Origin: Pantoea sp. BAV 3049
GTDB lineage: Bacteria > Pseudomonadota > Gammaproteobacteria > Enterobacterales > Enterobacteriaceae
Direction of reading: 5' to 3'
DNA: 64,000 nucleotides
Assembly: GCF_009765445.1 (NCBI RefSeq)
Contig: NZ_WHOY01000031.1
Span: forward strand, 1,507,007 to 1,571,006
The notes under the pieces are model-generated. The model searched no databases. It was not told where the DNA came from and saw only the letters and a program-made list of their open reading frames with translations. Each line of letters begins with the position of its first letter. The stretch's first letter is position 1. Made by a program: the position numbers and the translations under genes. Positions 38,401 through 49,399 of this stretch are shown one piece after another.

Positions 38401-39528
38401 ATGCAAACGATGTCTCCTCTGGCGCTCTACCAACAGGCGCTGAAAAAGGGTGAATATCAACCTGACGATGTTCAACGCGAAGCCGTCACCCGTCTGGACG
38501 GGATTTATCAGGCCCTGACCCGTTCCGCACCCGCTCCCACTCAGCCAGCTAAAGGGTTATTTGGCAAGCTGAACAAGCTAATGGGTAAGGGGAAAGATCA
38601 GCCGCAAGCACCGGTCCGGGGATTATATATGTGGGGTGGCGTTGGCCGGGGAAAGACCTGGCTGATGGATATGTTTTTTCAGGCAATTCCTGGAGAACGT
38701 AAGCAGCGCCTGCACTTTCACCGTTTTATGTTGCGCGTTCATCAGGAGCTGACGCAGCTGCAGGGGCAGAGTGACCCGCTGTTAATTGTGGCAGATCGTT
38801 TCAAAAGTGAGACTGACCTGTTGTGCTTTGATGAGTTCTTTGTCTCGGACATTACCGATGCCATGCTGTTAGGCACGCTGATGGAGGCGCTGTTCGCCAG
38901 AGGGATTACTCTGGTTGCCACCTCCAACATTCCACCAGACGATCTGTACCGCAACGGTTTGCAGCGTGCGCGTTTCCTGCCCGCGATTGAAATGATCAAA
39001 CAGCACTGCGACGTGATGAACGTGGATGCCGGGATTGATTACCGTCTGCGTACCCTGACCTCCGCTCATCTGTGGATGATGCCGCTGAACGAGACCACGG
39101 CGAAGGAGATGGACCGGATGTTTGTTGCCCTGAGCGGTAAAGAGCGATCCGAGCGGCCGGTGCTGGAGATTAACCATCGCACTCTGCCAACGCTGGGCGT
39201 TGCGGACGGCGTGGTGGCTATGGATTTCCTCGCGCTTTGTGGCGAAGGACGCAGCCAGCATGATTACATTGAACTTTCCCGCCGTTTCCACAGCGTGCTG
39301 CTGTTTAACGTGCCGGTGATGATCTACAAAACGGAAGATCAGGCGCGACGTTTCCTGGCGCTGGTGGATGAATTTTACGAGCGGCATGTAAAGCTGGTAG
39401 TCTCCGCCGAAGCCTCCCTGTATGAGATCTACCAGGGGGCCCGGCTGAAGTTCGAATATCAGCGCTGCGTCTCACGTCTGCAAGAGATGCAAAGCGAAGA
39501 GTATCTCAAGTTGTCTCATCTGCCCTGA
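38401..39528 (+). CDS. zapE: Cell-division ATPase ZapE
   Basis: ZapE (375 aa) is an AFG1-like AAA+ ATPase recruited late to the Z-ring and needed under low oxygen or high temperature. The Walker A motif is WGGVGRGKTWLMD, Walker B is LLCFDEFFVSD, and sensor-type residues are in TLVATSNIPPDDLYRNGLQR. The length equals E. coli ZapE. Confidence 0.97.
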   Translation: MQTMSPLALYQQALKKGEYQPDDVQREAVTRLDGIYQALTRSAPAPTQPAKGLFGKLNKLMGKGKDQPQAPVRGLYMWGGVGRGKTWLMDMFFQAIPGERKQRLHFHRFMLRVHQELTQLQGQSDPLLIVADRFKSETDLLCFDEFFVSDITDAMLLGTLMEALFARGITLVATSNIPPDDLYRNGLQRARFLPAIEMIKQHCDVMNVDAGIDYRLRTLTSAHLWMMPLNETTAKEMDRMFVALSGKERSERPVLEINHRTLPTLGVADGVVAMDFLALCGEGRSQHDYIELSRRFHSVLLFNVPVMIYKTEDQARRFLALVDEFYERHVKLVVSAEASLYEIYQGARLKFEYQRCVSRLQEMQSEEYLKLSHLP

Positions 39529-39572
39529 GGCGAGAAAAATCAGGGCGGCGGGGTGCATTTTATTGAAAAAAA

Positions 39573-39614
39573 GGGTCGCGCTTTACGGGCGACTTCTCTA
39601 TAATCTTGCGACCC
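39573..39614 (+). promoter_or_regulatory. rplM-rpsI promoter region with flanking inverted repeat
   Basis: A consensus -10 TATAAT lies at 39599-39604 in front of a leader of about 160 nt. GGGTCGC (39573-39579) and GCGACCC (39608-39614) form an inverted repeat around it. No good -35 is at the usual distance, fitting a regulated ribosomal promoter. In E. coli L13 represses this operon through the leader. Confidence 0.65.
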
Positions 39615-39773
39615 CACGTTACAACAAAGGTTTTTTTCCCAAAACTCTTTGTGTTCCAGTAACTCTATCCGAAGGGGTGGGCTTGCTGGTCAAGATGGTC
39701 GTGTGAGCCTCAACCGTTTATTCAAGCGTTTGGGATTTCACCAACGTGTAACTTAATTTGGGTAAGCTTTTAG

Positions 39774-40610
<837 letters not shown>

Positions 40611-40640
40611 TTTATTCTGCTCAGGCAGAGTCGATTATCG

Positions 40641-40669
40641 AAAAACCCGGTGCCTGCACCGGGTTTTTT
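40641..40669 (+). terminator. rplM-rpsI terminator
   Basis: An 8-bp stem (acccggtg/caccgggt, CCTG loop) is followed by a run of T. A second short hairpin (ttttggc/gccaaaa) follows at about 40672-40690. Confidence 0.95.
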
Positions 40670-40926
40670 CTTTTTGGCTTTCGGCCAAAAGTGTGAAAAC
40701 GCCACAGGTTACGGCATTTTCCCCTCAAATCCTTCTTCCTGCCCCCACAAGCTGTCTAAAATCTGGTAAACTGTCTGTCACTTTGCGCCCATTAGCAGGG
40801 CATTGATGTGAGCGAGCATGAGGGGAGAGCCTCAGCCTTCATATCTGTTAATGGCATTTTATTAAGCAGGTAATCGCCACGTGGCGGGCTTGCGCAGTAA
40901 TTTTCTGGATAAACTTGGAGGTTTAC
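40670..40926 (+). promoter_or_regulatory. sspA leader and promoter region
   Basis: About 257 bp separate the rpsI terminator from sspA. The stretch CTAAAATCTGGTAAACTG at about 40756 offers -10-like hexamers. The ribosome site is TTGGAGG just before ATG at 40927. No gene is seen. Confidence 0.45.
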
Positions 40927-41568
40927 ATGGCTGTCGCTGCCAACAAACGTTCGGTAATGACGCTGTTTTCTGGTCCGACTGACATTTTTAGCCACCAGGT
41001 GCGTATTGTCCTGGCGGAGAAGGGTGTCAGCGTAGAGATCGAGCAGGTAGAAATGGATAGCCTGCCCCAGGATCTGATTGACCTCAATCCGTACCGTACT
41101 GTCCCGACGCTGGTTGATCGTGAACTGACGTTGTACGAATCCCGCATCATCATGGAATATCTTGATGAGCGTTTTCCGCATCCGCCACTGATGCCTGTCT
41201 ACCCTGTTGCTCGCGGTGAAAGCCGCCTGATGATGCATCGTGTTGAGCAAGACTGGTACAGCCTGATGCGTAAAGTCGTGAACGGCACGGCACAGGAAGC
41301 TGAAGCTGCCCGTAAACAGCTACGTGAAGAGCTGTTGGCGATCGCACCTCTGTTCTCCCGTACGCCATTCTTTATGAGCGAAGAGTTCAGCCTGGTGGAT
41401 TGCTATCTGGCTCCGCTGCTGTGGCGTCTGCCACAGATGGGCATTGAACTGGTCGGTGCCGGGTCAAAAGAGCTGAAAGGTTACATGACACGTGTCTTCG
41501 AGCGTGATTCCTTCCTCGCTTCCCTGACGGAAGCGGAACGTGAAATGCGCCTGCAAACGCGGGGCTGA
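40927..41568 (+). CDS. sspA: Stringent starvation protein A
   Basis: SspA (213 aa) is a glutathione-transferase-fold protein that binds sigma-70 RNA polymerase, and supports acid tolerance and stationary-phase survival. The start MAVAANKRSVMTLFSGPTD at 40927 follows TTGGAGGTTTAC; four extra residues from 40915 are not conserved. The surface loop PHPPLMPVYPVARGESRL, needed for activity, is intact. Confidence 0.97.
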   Translation: MAVAANKRSVMTLFSGPTDIFSHQVRIVLAEKGVSVEIEQVEMDSLPQDLIDLNPYRTVPTLVDRELTLYESRIIMEYLDERFPHPPLMPVYPVARGESRLMMHRVEQDWYSLMRKVVNGTAQEAEAARKQLREELLAIAPLFSRTPFFMSEEFSLVDCYLAPLLWRLPQMGIELVGAGSKELKGYMTRVFERDSFLASLTEAEREMRLQTRG

Positions 41569-41573
41569 TTAGG

Positions 41574-42071
41574 ATGGAAATGTCGCAACTTACCGCACGT
41601 CGTCCTTATCTGCTTCGGGCGTTCTACGACTGGCTGCTGGATAACCAGTTGACGCCTCACCTGGTGGTGGATATCAACCTGCCTGGCGTGATGGTCCCGT
41701 TGGAATATGCGCGTGATGGTCAGATCGTACTGAACATTGCTCCACGTGCCGTAGGCAATCTGGAACTGGGCAATGAAGAAGTGACTTTCAATGCCCGGTT
41801 TGGCGGTGTGCCTCGTCAGGTTACTGTGCCACTGGCTGCGGTGATGGCTATCTATGCTCGTGAGAATGGCGCAGGAACGATGTTCGAGCCTGAGCCGGTT
41901 TACGAAGAAGCCGGGGAATATAATCCTGCTTCGCAGCAGGATGACGCGCCGGAAACCGTGATGTCTGTTATTGATGGCGATCGTCCCGACAGCAGCGAAC
42001 AGGATGATGATGGCCCGGACGACGAACCGCCACCGCGCGGTAGCCGTCCTGCTTTGCGCGTGGTGAAATAA
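41574..42071 (+). CDS. sspB: ClpXP adaptor SspB
   Basis: SspB (165 aa) delivers ssrA-tagged peptides and RseA fragments to ClpXP. The folded domain (about 1-110, MEMSQLTARRPYLLRAFYDW to ARENGAGTMFEPE) is followed by an acidic linker and the ClpX-docking tail RPALRVVK. It starts 5 bp after sspA, the usual pair. Confidence 0.98.
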   Translation: MEMSQLTARRPYLLRAFYDWLLDNQLTPHLVVDINLPGVMVPLEYARDGQIVLNIAPRAVGNLELGNEEVTFNARFGGVPRQVTVPLAAVMAIYARENGAGTMFEPEPVYEEAGEYNPASQQDDAPETVMSVIDGDRPDSSEQDDDGPDDEPPPRGSRPALRVVK

Positions 42072-42096
42072 CGCTGCAATTCAGAATTAGCCAAAA

Positions 42097-42126
42097 GGCC
42101 AGTCCTTTTAAGGGCTGGTTTTTTTT
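42097..42126 (+). terminator. sspAB terminator
   Basis: A stem of about 9 bp (ccagtcctt/aagggctgg with one G-T pair) is followed by eight T, 26 bp past the sspB stop. Confidence 0.92.
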
Positions 42127-42444
42127 GCCTGTATTTTGTCATCCGTTATCGGGTCTGGTTTGGATCATGGTTAATTAAATCTACGTTAATTTTTTTACCA
42201 GTAAAACTTAAAAGTATTTAAAAGGTATGGGCTTATTAGAATTTCATTTATTTCCATGTGGCTATTTTTATTCTGATAAAAGCGGCATGTCTGAGTGAAA
42301 TTAAAAGATAAATTAACTGGGCTTAATGGAAATTAACTTGGAGACTGTATTTTCGATGTTGATTTTGATTAAAAGATTGCATGCAGGTAAGATTAAAATT
42401 ATTGAAGTTTTCGCAGAATGAAATTAATGTTCCCGCACCGATAA
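42127..42444. other. AT-rich intergenic scar after sspB
   Basis: This 318-bp stretch is clearly lower in GC than its surroundings, with many TTAATT and AAAATTA runs. No ORF, tRNA or repeat is supported. It borders the glycosyltransferase and acyltransferase remnants, so it is probably the edge of an acquired and mostly deleted segment. Confidence 0.55.
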
Positions 42445-42777
42445 CTTATTCGTTATTACTGGCAGGCAAATAGTGGCTTTCGCGCCAGGAAGGCAAGGAA
42501 TATTGGTATTGCAGCAGCAGAAGGCGAGATAATTTTTTTTCATGATGCAGGAGTACTGTTACAGCAGCAGGCATTAGTTAACCACCTCGGCGTACATCAG
42601 CACAGCCGGGTACCTGCGGTCTGTATTGGTTATGTCTGTGGCTTTAAAACGGAGAATAACCTGCTGGCAGATATTGATATTCCGGCCAACGCTGAAAACG
42701 TTCAGGCTATTTCAGTTATGACTCTTCTGTGGCGAAGTACTGTTTTTTGCTGGGCGGGGATGAGGAGGCCGGGCTGA
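42445..42777 (+). pseudogene. Remnant of a family 2 glycosyltransferase
   Basis: In one frame, open from after a TAA at 42442 to TGA at 42775, the translation contains RYYWQANSGFRARKARNIG, IAAAEGEIIFFHDAGVLLQ and SRVPAVCIGYVCGFKTENN. This matches the mid-region of GT2 enzymes: the ARN-x-GI-x-x-A-x-GE block and the following metal-binding acidic motif, here HDAG. The N-terminal part (about 60 residues), any start codon and the C-terminal half are missing, and the frame ends in unrelated sequence. It cannot make a working enzyme. It was probably part of a polysaccharide or glycoconjugate gene set. Confidence 0.72.
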
Positions 42778-43060
42778 GGCTTCACGAATTACTTCCGCAC
42801 CAGTGCATATCAAAGAGCACGCATGGATCGGTATGGGAGCGGTGCTCCTGAAAGGGGTGACGATAGGCAAGCATGCGGTAGTCGGTGCAGGCAGCATCGT
42901 GAATGAAAGCGTACCTGATTATGCGCTGGCACTGGGGAATCCGGCGAAAGTAGTGAAATCATTGAGATTGAGCAGTCATATTGAAAACGCTCCTGGTGAG
43001 TACCGAGTACCGGGAGCCGTTTATCTCAGGAAATTAAGCCGCGCTTTTTTTTGCCAATAG
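42764..43060 (+). pseudogene. Truncated hexapeptide-repeat acyltransferase (C-terminal fragment)
   Basis: A frame open from 42764 to the stop at 43058 encodes EASRITSAPVHIKEHAWIGM, GAVLLKGVTIGKHAVVGAG, SIVNESVPDYALALGNPAKV and VKSL. These are the last coils and the proline turn of a left-handed beta-helix O-acetyltransferase (WbbJ/MaT type). The only start codons (GTG 42803, ATG later) are inside the helix, and about the first 100 residues are absent. Its last codons overlap the convergent tehB gene. It directly follows the glycosyltransferase fragment, so one deletion may have joined them. Confidence 0.7.
42989..43017 (-). terminator. Terminator of norVW-tehB
   Basis: Arms gctcctggt and accgggagc (one G-T pair) are flanked by aaaac and gtttt, so termination could occur in both directions. 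It lies 17 bp past the tehB stop and inside the acyltransferase remnant. Confidence 0.75.
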
Positions 43061-43624
43061 GGTGGCAAAACGCATTTTTATCCTTTCGCCCTGTTGATCA
43101 ACTTTGTGCAGCGCACCAGGATTTTCATTGTATTTCACGATCTCCCAGCCCTGGTAATCGTTTGCCAGTTCACCTGCGGAAAAGGTGAATGGAAACGGCA
43201 TGCTGCAGGGATAATCTGCTGTATCCATCGCAGCGACAATCAGGTTAAAGCCTCCGGGCTGAGTGGCATTCTGCATCTCCCGAATAAGAGAAGAAACGGC
43301 CTCCGGCTGCAGAAACATCAGCACTACGGTGGAAAAAATGAAGTCGTAGCGCTTATCGAGCGTGACCTGTTCCAGATCGCATTGTGTCAGGGTTATCCCA
43401 CTCAGTTTCTCTGCTGCCATAATACTTTGCAGATGTTGCAGGCTTGCAACGCTCTTATCCCACCCCTCCACTTCAAACCCTTTTTGCTGGAGGTACAGAC
43501 TATTGCGTCCGTTGCCGCACCCTAAATCGAGCGCACGTCCTGGTGGTATCCGTTGAGCTGCAGCAATCACCTCGGAATGAGGCCGCGTGAGTAGGTATTT
43601 TTTACTGTAGTAGTCTTCCTGCAT
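43034..43624 (-). CDS. tehB: TehB-type SAM-dependent methyltransferase
   Basis: A 196-aa methyltransferase close to E. coli TehB (197 aa), which gives tellurite resistance by methylating tellurium and selenium oxyanions. The start ATG at 43622-43624 is preceded by a strong GGAGG; a TTG at 43642 is rejected. Motif I is ALDLGCGNGRNSLYLQ, then DFIFSTVVLMFLQPEAV and LIVAAMDTADYPC. It starts 14 bp after norW with no terminator between, so it is probably the third gene of a norVW-tehB operon. In E. coli it pairs with tehA at another locus. Confidence 0.92.
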   Translation of the reverse strand: MQEDYYSKKYLLTRPHSEVIAAAQRIPPGRALDLGCGNGRNSLYLQQKGFEVEGWDKSVASLQHLQSIMAAEKLSGITLTQCDLEQVTLDKRYDFIFSTVVLMFLQPEAVSSLIREMQNATQPGGFNLIVAAMDTADYPCSMPFPFTFSAGELANDYQGWEIVKYNENPGALHKVDQQGERIKMRFATLLAKKSAA

Positions 43625-43638
43625 AAATCCTCCGGAAT

Positions 43639-44772
43639 TCAATTGTTTAATTGTTTCAGCAACGGGAAGCTCTGCGAAATCTGATTTTCGCTGACCACAA
43701 AGGCGTTAAGATGACCTTCTCTGCTGAAACCTCTGGCAATAATGCCTTCACGGCCGAGCTCCATTTTCCACTCCAGCTCCTCGCTGGCACTATCTCCGGC
43801 CAGCTGGTAAGGGCAGTCTGGCGTTTTTATCTTTACCAGCATCGGCGGTTGGCTCACTGGAGTGCGTTCGCCGGTCAGCGTTTTAGCCAGTGCCATGGCC
43901 GCCAGCTGGATTGGTTGCAGGAACGGCAGGAGCTTTCCCCCCCTCTCCGCGCAGTCGCCCAAAGCAAAAATAAACGGGTCGGAGGTGGTATGGCAGCTAT
44001 CAACCTGAATGCCGCGTCTGGTCGCCAGTCCGGCGGCTTCTGCCAGTGCGGTGTTGGGCTTCAGACCAACTGCGCAAATCACGGCATCGCAGGTCAGAAG
44101 GCGGTCATCACTGAGCCTTGCTTCAATCCGGGCACCCGCTTCTGACAAGGAGAGGAGTTCACGGTTAAAACAGAACTCCACCCCTGCTGCCGCCAGGCAA
44201 TGCTGCAGGCGCAGGCTGATTTCCGCCGGCATCAGGGAAGAGAGCAGATGACCTGAACGGTCAACAAGCGTGACTTTTTTACCGGCTCTGGCCAGATCCA
44301 TTGCCAGTTCACAGCCGATCAGCCCCCCTCCAAGCAGCAGTATATGCCGGGACAGCTGTAAATCATGCTGGGCCAGCCGGTACTCCTGCTGGCTGTTGAG
44401 GGTGGTCATCAAATGCCCCCCTTCGACCGGGGGCCGTGCCGCTTCAGCTCCCAGAGCGAGTACCAGTTTGCCGTAGGTAAACTGGCCTGCGGTAGTGGTG
44501 ATTAGCCTGTCCCCTGGGTTTAGCTGTGTGACGTGCGTATGGCTGTGTAACTGAACTGAATACTGAATTGCAAAGTCCTGCGCGGACTGACGAGTGAGAT
44601 CTTCCGCTCCTTGCTGTCGGGTGAAAACGTGGCTCAATTCCGGCTTGTTATATTCATCACAACTGTCCGCCGCGATCAGTTTTATGGACTGTTCGCTGTT
44701 TCGCTGGCGAAGGTTTTTCACCAGCTGTCGGGCCGCAAAGCCGGAGCCAATAATAATGATATCGTCCGACAT
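43639..44772 (-). CDS. norW: NADH:flavorubredoxin reductase NorW
   Basis: NorW (377 aa) passes electrons from NADH to the rubredoxin domain of NorV for nitric-oxide reduction. FAD- and NAD-binding motifs are IIIGSGFAARQLVKNLRQ at the N terminus, ILLLGGGLIGCELAMDLAR at about residue 143, and the second FAD block FIFALGDCAERGG. Length equals E. coli NorW. It starts 3 bp after norV. Confidence 0.97.
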   Translation of the reverse strand: MSDDIIIIGSGFAARQLVKNLRQRNSEQSIKLIAADSCDEYNKPELSHVFTRQQGAEDLTRQSAQDFAIQYSVQLHSHTHVTQLNPGDRLITTTAGQFTYGKLVLALGAEAARPPVEGGHLMTTLNSQQEYRLAQHDLQLSRHILLLGGGLIGCELAMDLARAGKKVTLVDRSGHLLSSLMPAEISLRLQHCLAAAGVEFCFNRELLSLSEAGARIEARLSDDRLLTCDAVICAVGLKPNTALAEAAGLATRRGIQVDSCHTTSDPFIFALGDCAERGGKLLPFLQPIQLAAMALAKTLTGERTPVSQPPMLVKIKTPDCPYQLAGDSASEELEWKMELGREGIIARGFSREGHLNAFVVSENQISQSFPLLKQLNN

Positions 44773-44775
44773 AGC

Positions 44776-46242
44776 TCAGGCCTCATAAGGATCGAAAACG
44801 GATTTACCCAGCCCGCACTCCGGACAGAGGAAATCTTCCGGAACGTCCTGCCAGGTTGTTCCGGGCGCCACAGTCTGCATCGGTTCGCCCAGCGCAGGAT
44901 CGTAAATCCACTGACAAACCGAACATTGCATGCACTGACCTGCCGCGGCTGGATTGGCCCTGTTTTCCGGGGCCGCATTGATGGCCAGAGGAGCAACAGC
45001 GGGTAAGGTTTCTCCTGCACTGACTGGCGTAGCCTGCTCTGACACAGGGAGTGCCCATTGACGGGCGAGATAACGTCCGTGCTTGCGGCACTCTTCAAGC
45101 GTATCGCTATCGGGCCGCCATTTGGCTTTCAGGGCGATAGCGGTTTCAAAACCGGCATCCATCAGTCGCGTGTGGATACGGTCGACCGCACCGCCTGTCC
45201 AGCCGTAGCTGCCAAAGGCGGACGCTTTCTTGTTACGAAAACGCAGTCCGGCCATCTCTTCAAGCATGCCGGCGATTTTTGGCATCATGACATTATTCAT
45301 GGTGGATGATCCCACCAGAATGCCCTTAGAACGGAAGATCTGAGTCAGGATTTCGTTCTTGTCATGGCGGGCGACATTATAAATTTTCACGGCCACGCGG
45401 GGATCGACATCGTTAATACCCTGAGCGATAGCATCGGCCATCATCCGGGTGTTATTTGACATGGTGTCGTACAGCAGAGTGATACGATCTTCCTGATAGT
45501 CGTCTGCCCATTGCAGATAGCGGTGAACGATTTGGGTAGGATTATCACGCCAGACGACGCCGTGCGACGTTGCAATCATGCTGACCGGGAGATTGAAACC
45601 CAGGATCTCATTGATCTTTGGCGTCACCAGTCTGCTGAAGGGAGTCAGGATGTTGGCGTAATAGCGCTGGCACTGTTCAAACAGTTCGTTCTGGTCAACT
45701 TCATCGTTAAACAGATGTTCATCGCAATAGTGCTGACCAAAAGCATCGTTGCTGAACAGAACGGCCTCCTCCGTCAGGTAGGTCATCATACTGTCCGGCC
45801 AGTGCAGCATCGGCGTTTCCACGAAGATCATCTTCTTGCCGTTGCCAATATCCAGCGCATCGCCAGTTTTGACGATGTTAAAATGCCATTCAGGATGGTG
45901 ATGATGTCCGTTGATCGAATCGATCGCATTTTCCGTGCAGTAAATTGGTGTGCCCGGGATCAGAGCCATCAGCTCGGTCAGTGCACCTGCATGATCTTCC
46001 TCCGCGTGATTGATGACGATGTAATCGATCCTGTTGAGATCGACCTCCTGCGCAAGATTGGCAACAAAGCTGCGGCTGAATTTATGATCGACCGTATCGA
46101 TTAGTACCGTTTTCTCCTCCTGAATCAGATAGCTGTTAAAGCTGGTCCCTTTCAGCGTTTTATATTCTGTGCCGTGAAAATCCCGGACCTCCCAGTCACG
46201 TTGTCCGACCCAGGTAATATTGCTTTTAACAGGGATACTCAT
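44776..46242 (-). CDS. norV: Anaerobic nitric-oxide reductase flavorubredoxin NorV
   Basis: NorV (488 aa) reduces NO to N2O without oxygen in the cytoplasm. The start [19 protein letters not shown] at 46242 follows GAGG; six extra residues to 46260 are rejected. Domain order is: beta-lactamase-like diiron core with [12 protein letters not shown] and [10 protein letters not shown]; flavodoxin domain (about 255-395, [15 protein letters not shown]); Ala/Pro-rich linker; and C-terminal rubredoxin with [10 protein letters not shown] and CPECGLG. The linker is a little longer than in E. coli (479 aa). Confidence 0.98.
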   Translation of the reverse strand: MSIPVKSNITWVGQRDWEVRDFHGTEYKTLKGTSFNSYLIQEEKTVLIDTVDHKFSRSFVANLAQEVDLNRIDYIVINHAEEDHAGALTELMALIPGTPIYCTENAIDSINGHHHHPEWHFNIVKTGDALDIGNGKKMIFVETPMLHWPDSMMTYLTEEAVLFSNDAFGQHYCDEHLFNDEVDQNELFEQCQRYYANILTPFSRLVTPKINEILGFNLPVSMIATSHGVVWRDNPTQIVHRYLQWADDYQEDRITLLYDTMSNNTRMMADAIAQGINDVDPRVAVKIYNVARHDKNEILTQIFRSKGILVGSSTMNNVMMPKIAGMLEEMAGLRFRNKKASAFGSYGWTGGAVDRIHTRLMDAGFETAIALKAKWRPDSDTLEECRKHGRYLARQWALPVSEQATPVSAGETLPAVAPLAINAAPENRANPAAAGQCMQCSVCQWIYDPALGEPMQTVAPGTTWQDVPEDFLCPECGLGKSVFDPYEA

Positions 46243-46286
46243 TTTGAAAACCTCATGCAATTATCAGATTGTTTGGAATGCACTAT

Positions 46287-46302
46287 TGCATGAGCTGCGC
46301 CA
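46287..46302 (-). promoter_or_regulatory. Sigma-54 promoter of norVW
   Basis: The minus strand reads TGGCGCAGCTCATGCA. GG at -24 and GC at -12 have the correct spacing, with less ideal flanking bases. It lies 45 bp before the norV ATG, downstream of IHF- and NorR-type sites. Confidence 0.8.
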
Positions 46303-46307
46303 CTTTT

Positions 46308-46320
46308 TAATTACTTGATT
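46308..46320 (-). promoter_or_regulatory. IHF site in the norV-norR control region
   Basis: The minus strand reads AATCAAGTAATTA, a full match to WATCAA-N4-TTR. It lies between the NorR sites and the -24 element, where DNA bending would bring the enhancer-bound NorR to the promoter. Confidence 0.75.
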
Positions 46321-46344
46321 AATAATGCATTTATTTTTTATCTT

Positions 46345-46400
46345 GTCATTGTGACAGTGTCTGTTTATTGTCTTTTTAACAATGACAATGTGAATATGAC
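46345..46400. promoter_or_regulatory. Three NorR enhancer sites
   Basis: Three GT-N7-AC motifs are present: GTCATTGTGAC (46345-46355), GTCTTTTTAAC (46370-46380) and GTGAATATGAC (46390-46400). Three such sites are the known architecture in E. coli. Site 3 ends 3 bp before the norR ATG, so NorR binding should also repress its own gene. Confidence 0.82.
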
Positions 46401-46403
46401 ACC

Positions 46404-47924
46404 ATGACGCTTTCCGTTAACAGCCTTGCGGCCATCGCGGTAGACATTCAGGACAGCCTTTCAAGGCCGGATCGGTTTCAGCGCATTATTAACAGCCTCC
46501 ATTCGCTGCTGAACTGTGATGCAACGGCACTCTTACGCTATGAAGCTCATCAGTTCCGGCCTCTTGCCACAGCAGGTCTGGCACCGGATGTCATTGGGCG
46601 GCGTTTTAAGCTGGATTCGCACCCGCGGCTGGAGGCTATTGCCCGTGCAGGAAACGTGGTTCGCTTTCCCGCTGACAGCGACCTGCCCGATCCTTACGAT
46701 GGGCTGATCCCCGAGCAACCGGCACTCCATGTTCACGCTTGCGTGGGGCTGCCTCTGTTTTTGGGGCAGACCCTGATTGGCGCGCTGACCCTGGATGGGA
46801 TGGATGCAGCGCAATTTGACGCTTACAGCGATGAAGAGCTGTGGGTGGTGGGTACGCTGGTGTCAGGGGCGCTGAACAATGCTTTGCTGATGGAGCAGCT
46901 GGAAAAACCAGGAGTGGAAACCTTTTCACTTATTCCGCTCGAAGCAATGGATGCTGCTGAAGATGAGATGATCGGAAATTCAGCACAGTTACTGCAATTA
47001 AAAAAAGAGATCGGGATTGTGGCTTCCACCGATCTCAGCGTCCTGATCACTGGTGAAACAGGAGTGGGTAAAGAGCTGGTGGCTCAGGCTCTACACCGCC
47101 AATCTGCACGAAGTGGCAACCCGTTGATTTACCTTAACTGTGCTGCGCTGCCGGAAACCGTAGCAGAGAGTGAACTTTTTGGGCACGTTAAAGGGGCTTT
47201 CACCGGTGCCGTACACGATCGCACAGGGAAATTTGAGATGGCCGACCGGGGGACACTGTTCCTGGATGAGATCGGTGAGTTGCCGCTCTCTTTGCAGGCT
47301 AAACTTTTACGGGTTTTACAGTACGGCGATCTCCAGCGCGTAGGGGAAGATCGTTTGTTAAAGGTCGATGTCCGTATTCTTGCTGCCACCAATCAGGCAC
47401 TGCGCCAGGCAGTGGCGGAAGGGCGTTTTCGTGCCGATCTCTATCATCGGCTGAGCGTCTTTCCGCTGCATGTCCCGGCACTGCGGGAAAGAGGCGAAGA
47501 TATTGTCTTACTGGCCGGTTATTTCTGTGAAAAGTGCCGCAGAAAATTCGGGCTGCAGCATCTGGCCCTCAGTGCGGCGGCCCGAACGCTGCTTACTTCT
47601 CTGCCCTGGTCGGGCAATATCCGTGAACTTGAGCACAGCATTTACCGCGCCAGCATTATCGCTCAGGCAGAAGCGGCCAGTGGCGAGGTGATCCTGATGC
47701 CATCCCATTTCTCGCCTGCCCCTGAAAATCATGTTACGCAGGATATATCAGAGGCCCCACTGATGACTGAACATGGCCTGCGGGAATCCACAGATGAATT
47801 TCAGCGCCAGCTCATTGCCCGGGCTTTGAAGGCCTGTGAGGGAAACTGGGCAGCGTGTGCCAGAAAGCTGGAGGTGGATGCAGGCAATTTGCACCGGCTG
47901 GCGGCAAGGCTGGGGCTGAAATAG
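46404..47924 (+). CDS. norR: NO-responsive sigma-54 activator NorR
   Basis: NorR (506 aa) senses NO through an iron centre in its N-terminal GAF domain (about 1-175) and drives norVW transcription. The AAA+ domain has Walker [14 protein letters not shown], the sigma-54 contact loop GAFTGA in [13 protein letters not shown], and Walker [13 protein letters not shown]. The C-terminal helix-turn-helix is [20 protein letters not shown]. It is divergent from norV. Its partner sigma factor, RpoN, is also encoded in this window. Confidence 0.97.
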   Translation: MTLSVNSLAAIAVDIQDSLSRPDRFQRIINSLHSLLNCDATALLRYEAHQFRPLATAGLAPDVIGRRFKLDSHPRLEAIARAGNVVRFPADSDLPDPYDGLIPEQPALHVHACVGLPLFLGQTLIGALTLDGMDAAQFDAYSDEELWVVGTLVSGALNNALLMEQLEKPGVETFSLIPLEAMDAAEDEMIGNSAQLLQLKKEIGIVASTDLSVLITGETGVGKELVAQALHRQSARSGNPLIYLNCAALPETVAESELFGHVKGAFTGAVHDRTGKFEMADRGTLFLDEIGELPLSLQAKLLRVLQYGDLQRVGEDRLLKVDVRILAATNQALRQAVAEGRFRADLYHRLSVFPLHVPALRERGEDIVLLAGYFCEKCRRKFGLQHLALSAAARTLLTSLPWSGNIRELEHSIYRASIIAQAEAASGEVILMPSHFSPAPENHVTQDISEAPLMTEHGLRESTDEFQRQLIARALKACEGNWAACARKLEVDAGNLHRLAARLGLK

Positions 47925-47930
47925 CGATAT

Positions 47931-47960
47931 AAAAAAACCCGCCAGATGGCGGGTTTTTTT
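47931..47960. terminator. Bidirectional terminator between norR and gltD
   Basis: A 7-bp stem (cccgcca/tggcggg, 2-nt palindromic centre) is flanked by seven A and seven T. It lies between the convergent norR and gltD genes and serves both. Confidence 0.93.
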
Positions 47961-47971
47961 GGCCAGGCAGA

Positions 47972-49399
<1,428 letters not shown>

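Noticed and set aside
42803-43060. Functional 85-aa acyltransferase
   Set aside because: Hexapeptide acyltransferases need about 180 residues to build the helix and trimer. This reads only the last coils, has no ribosome site and ends inside tehB.
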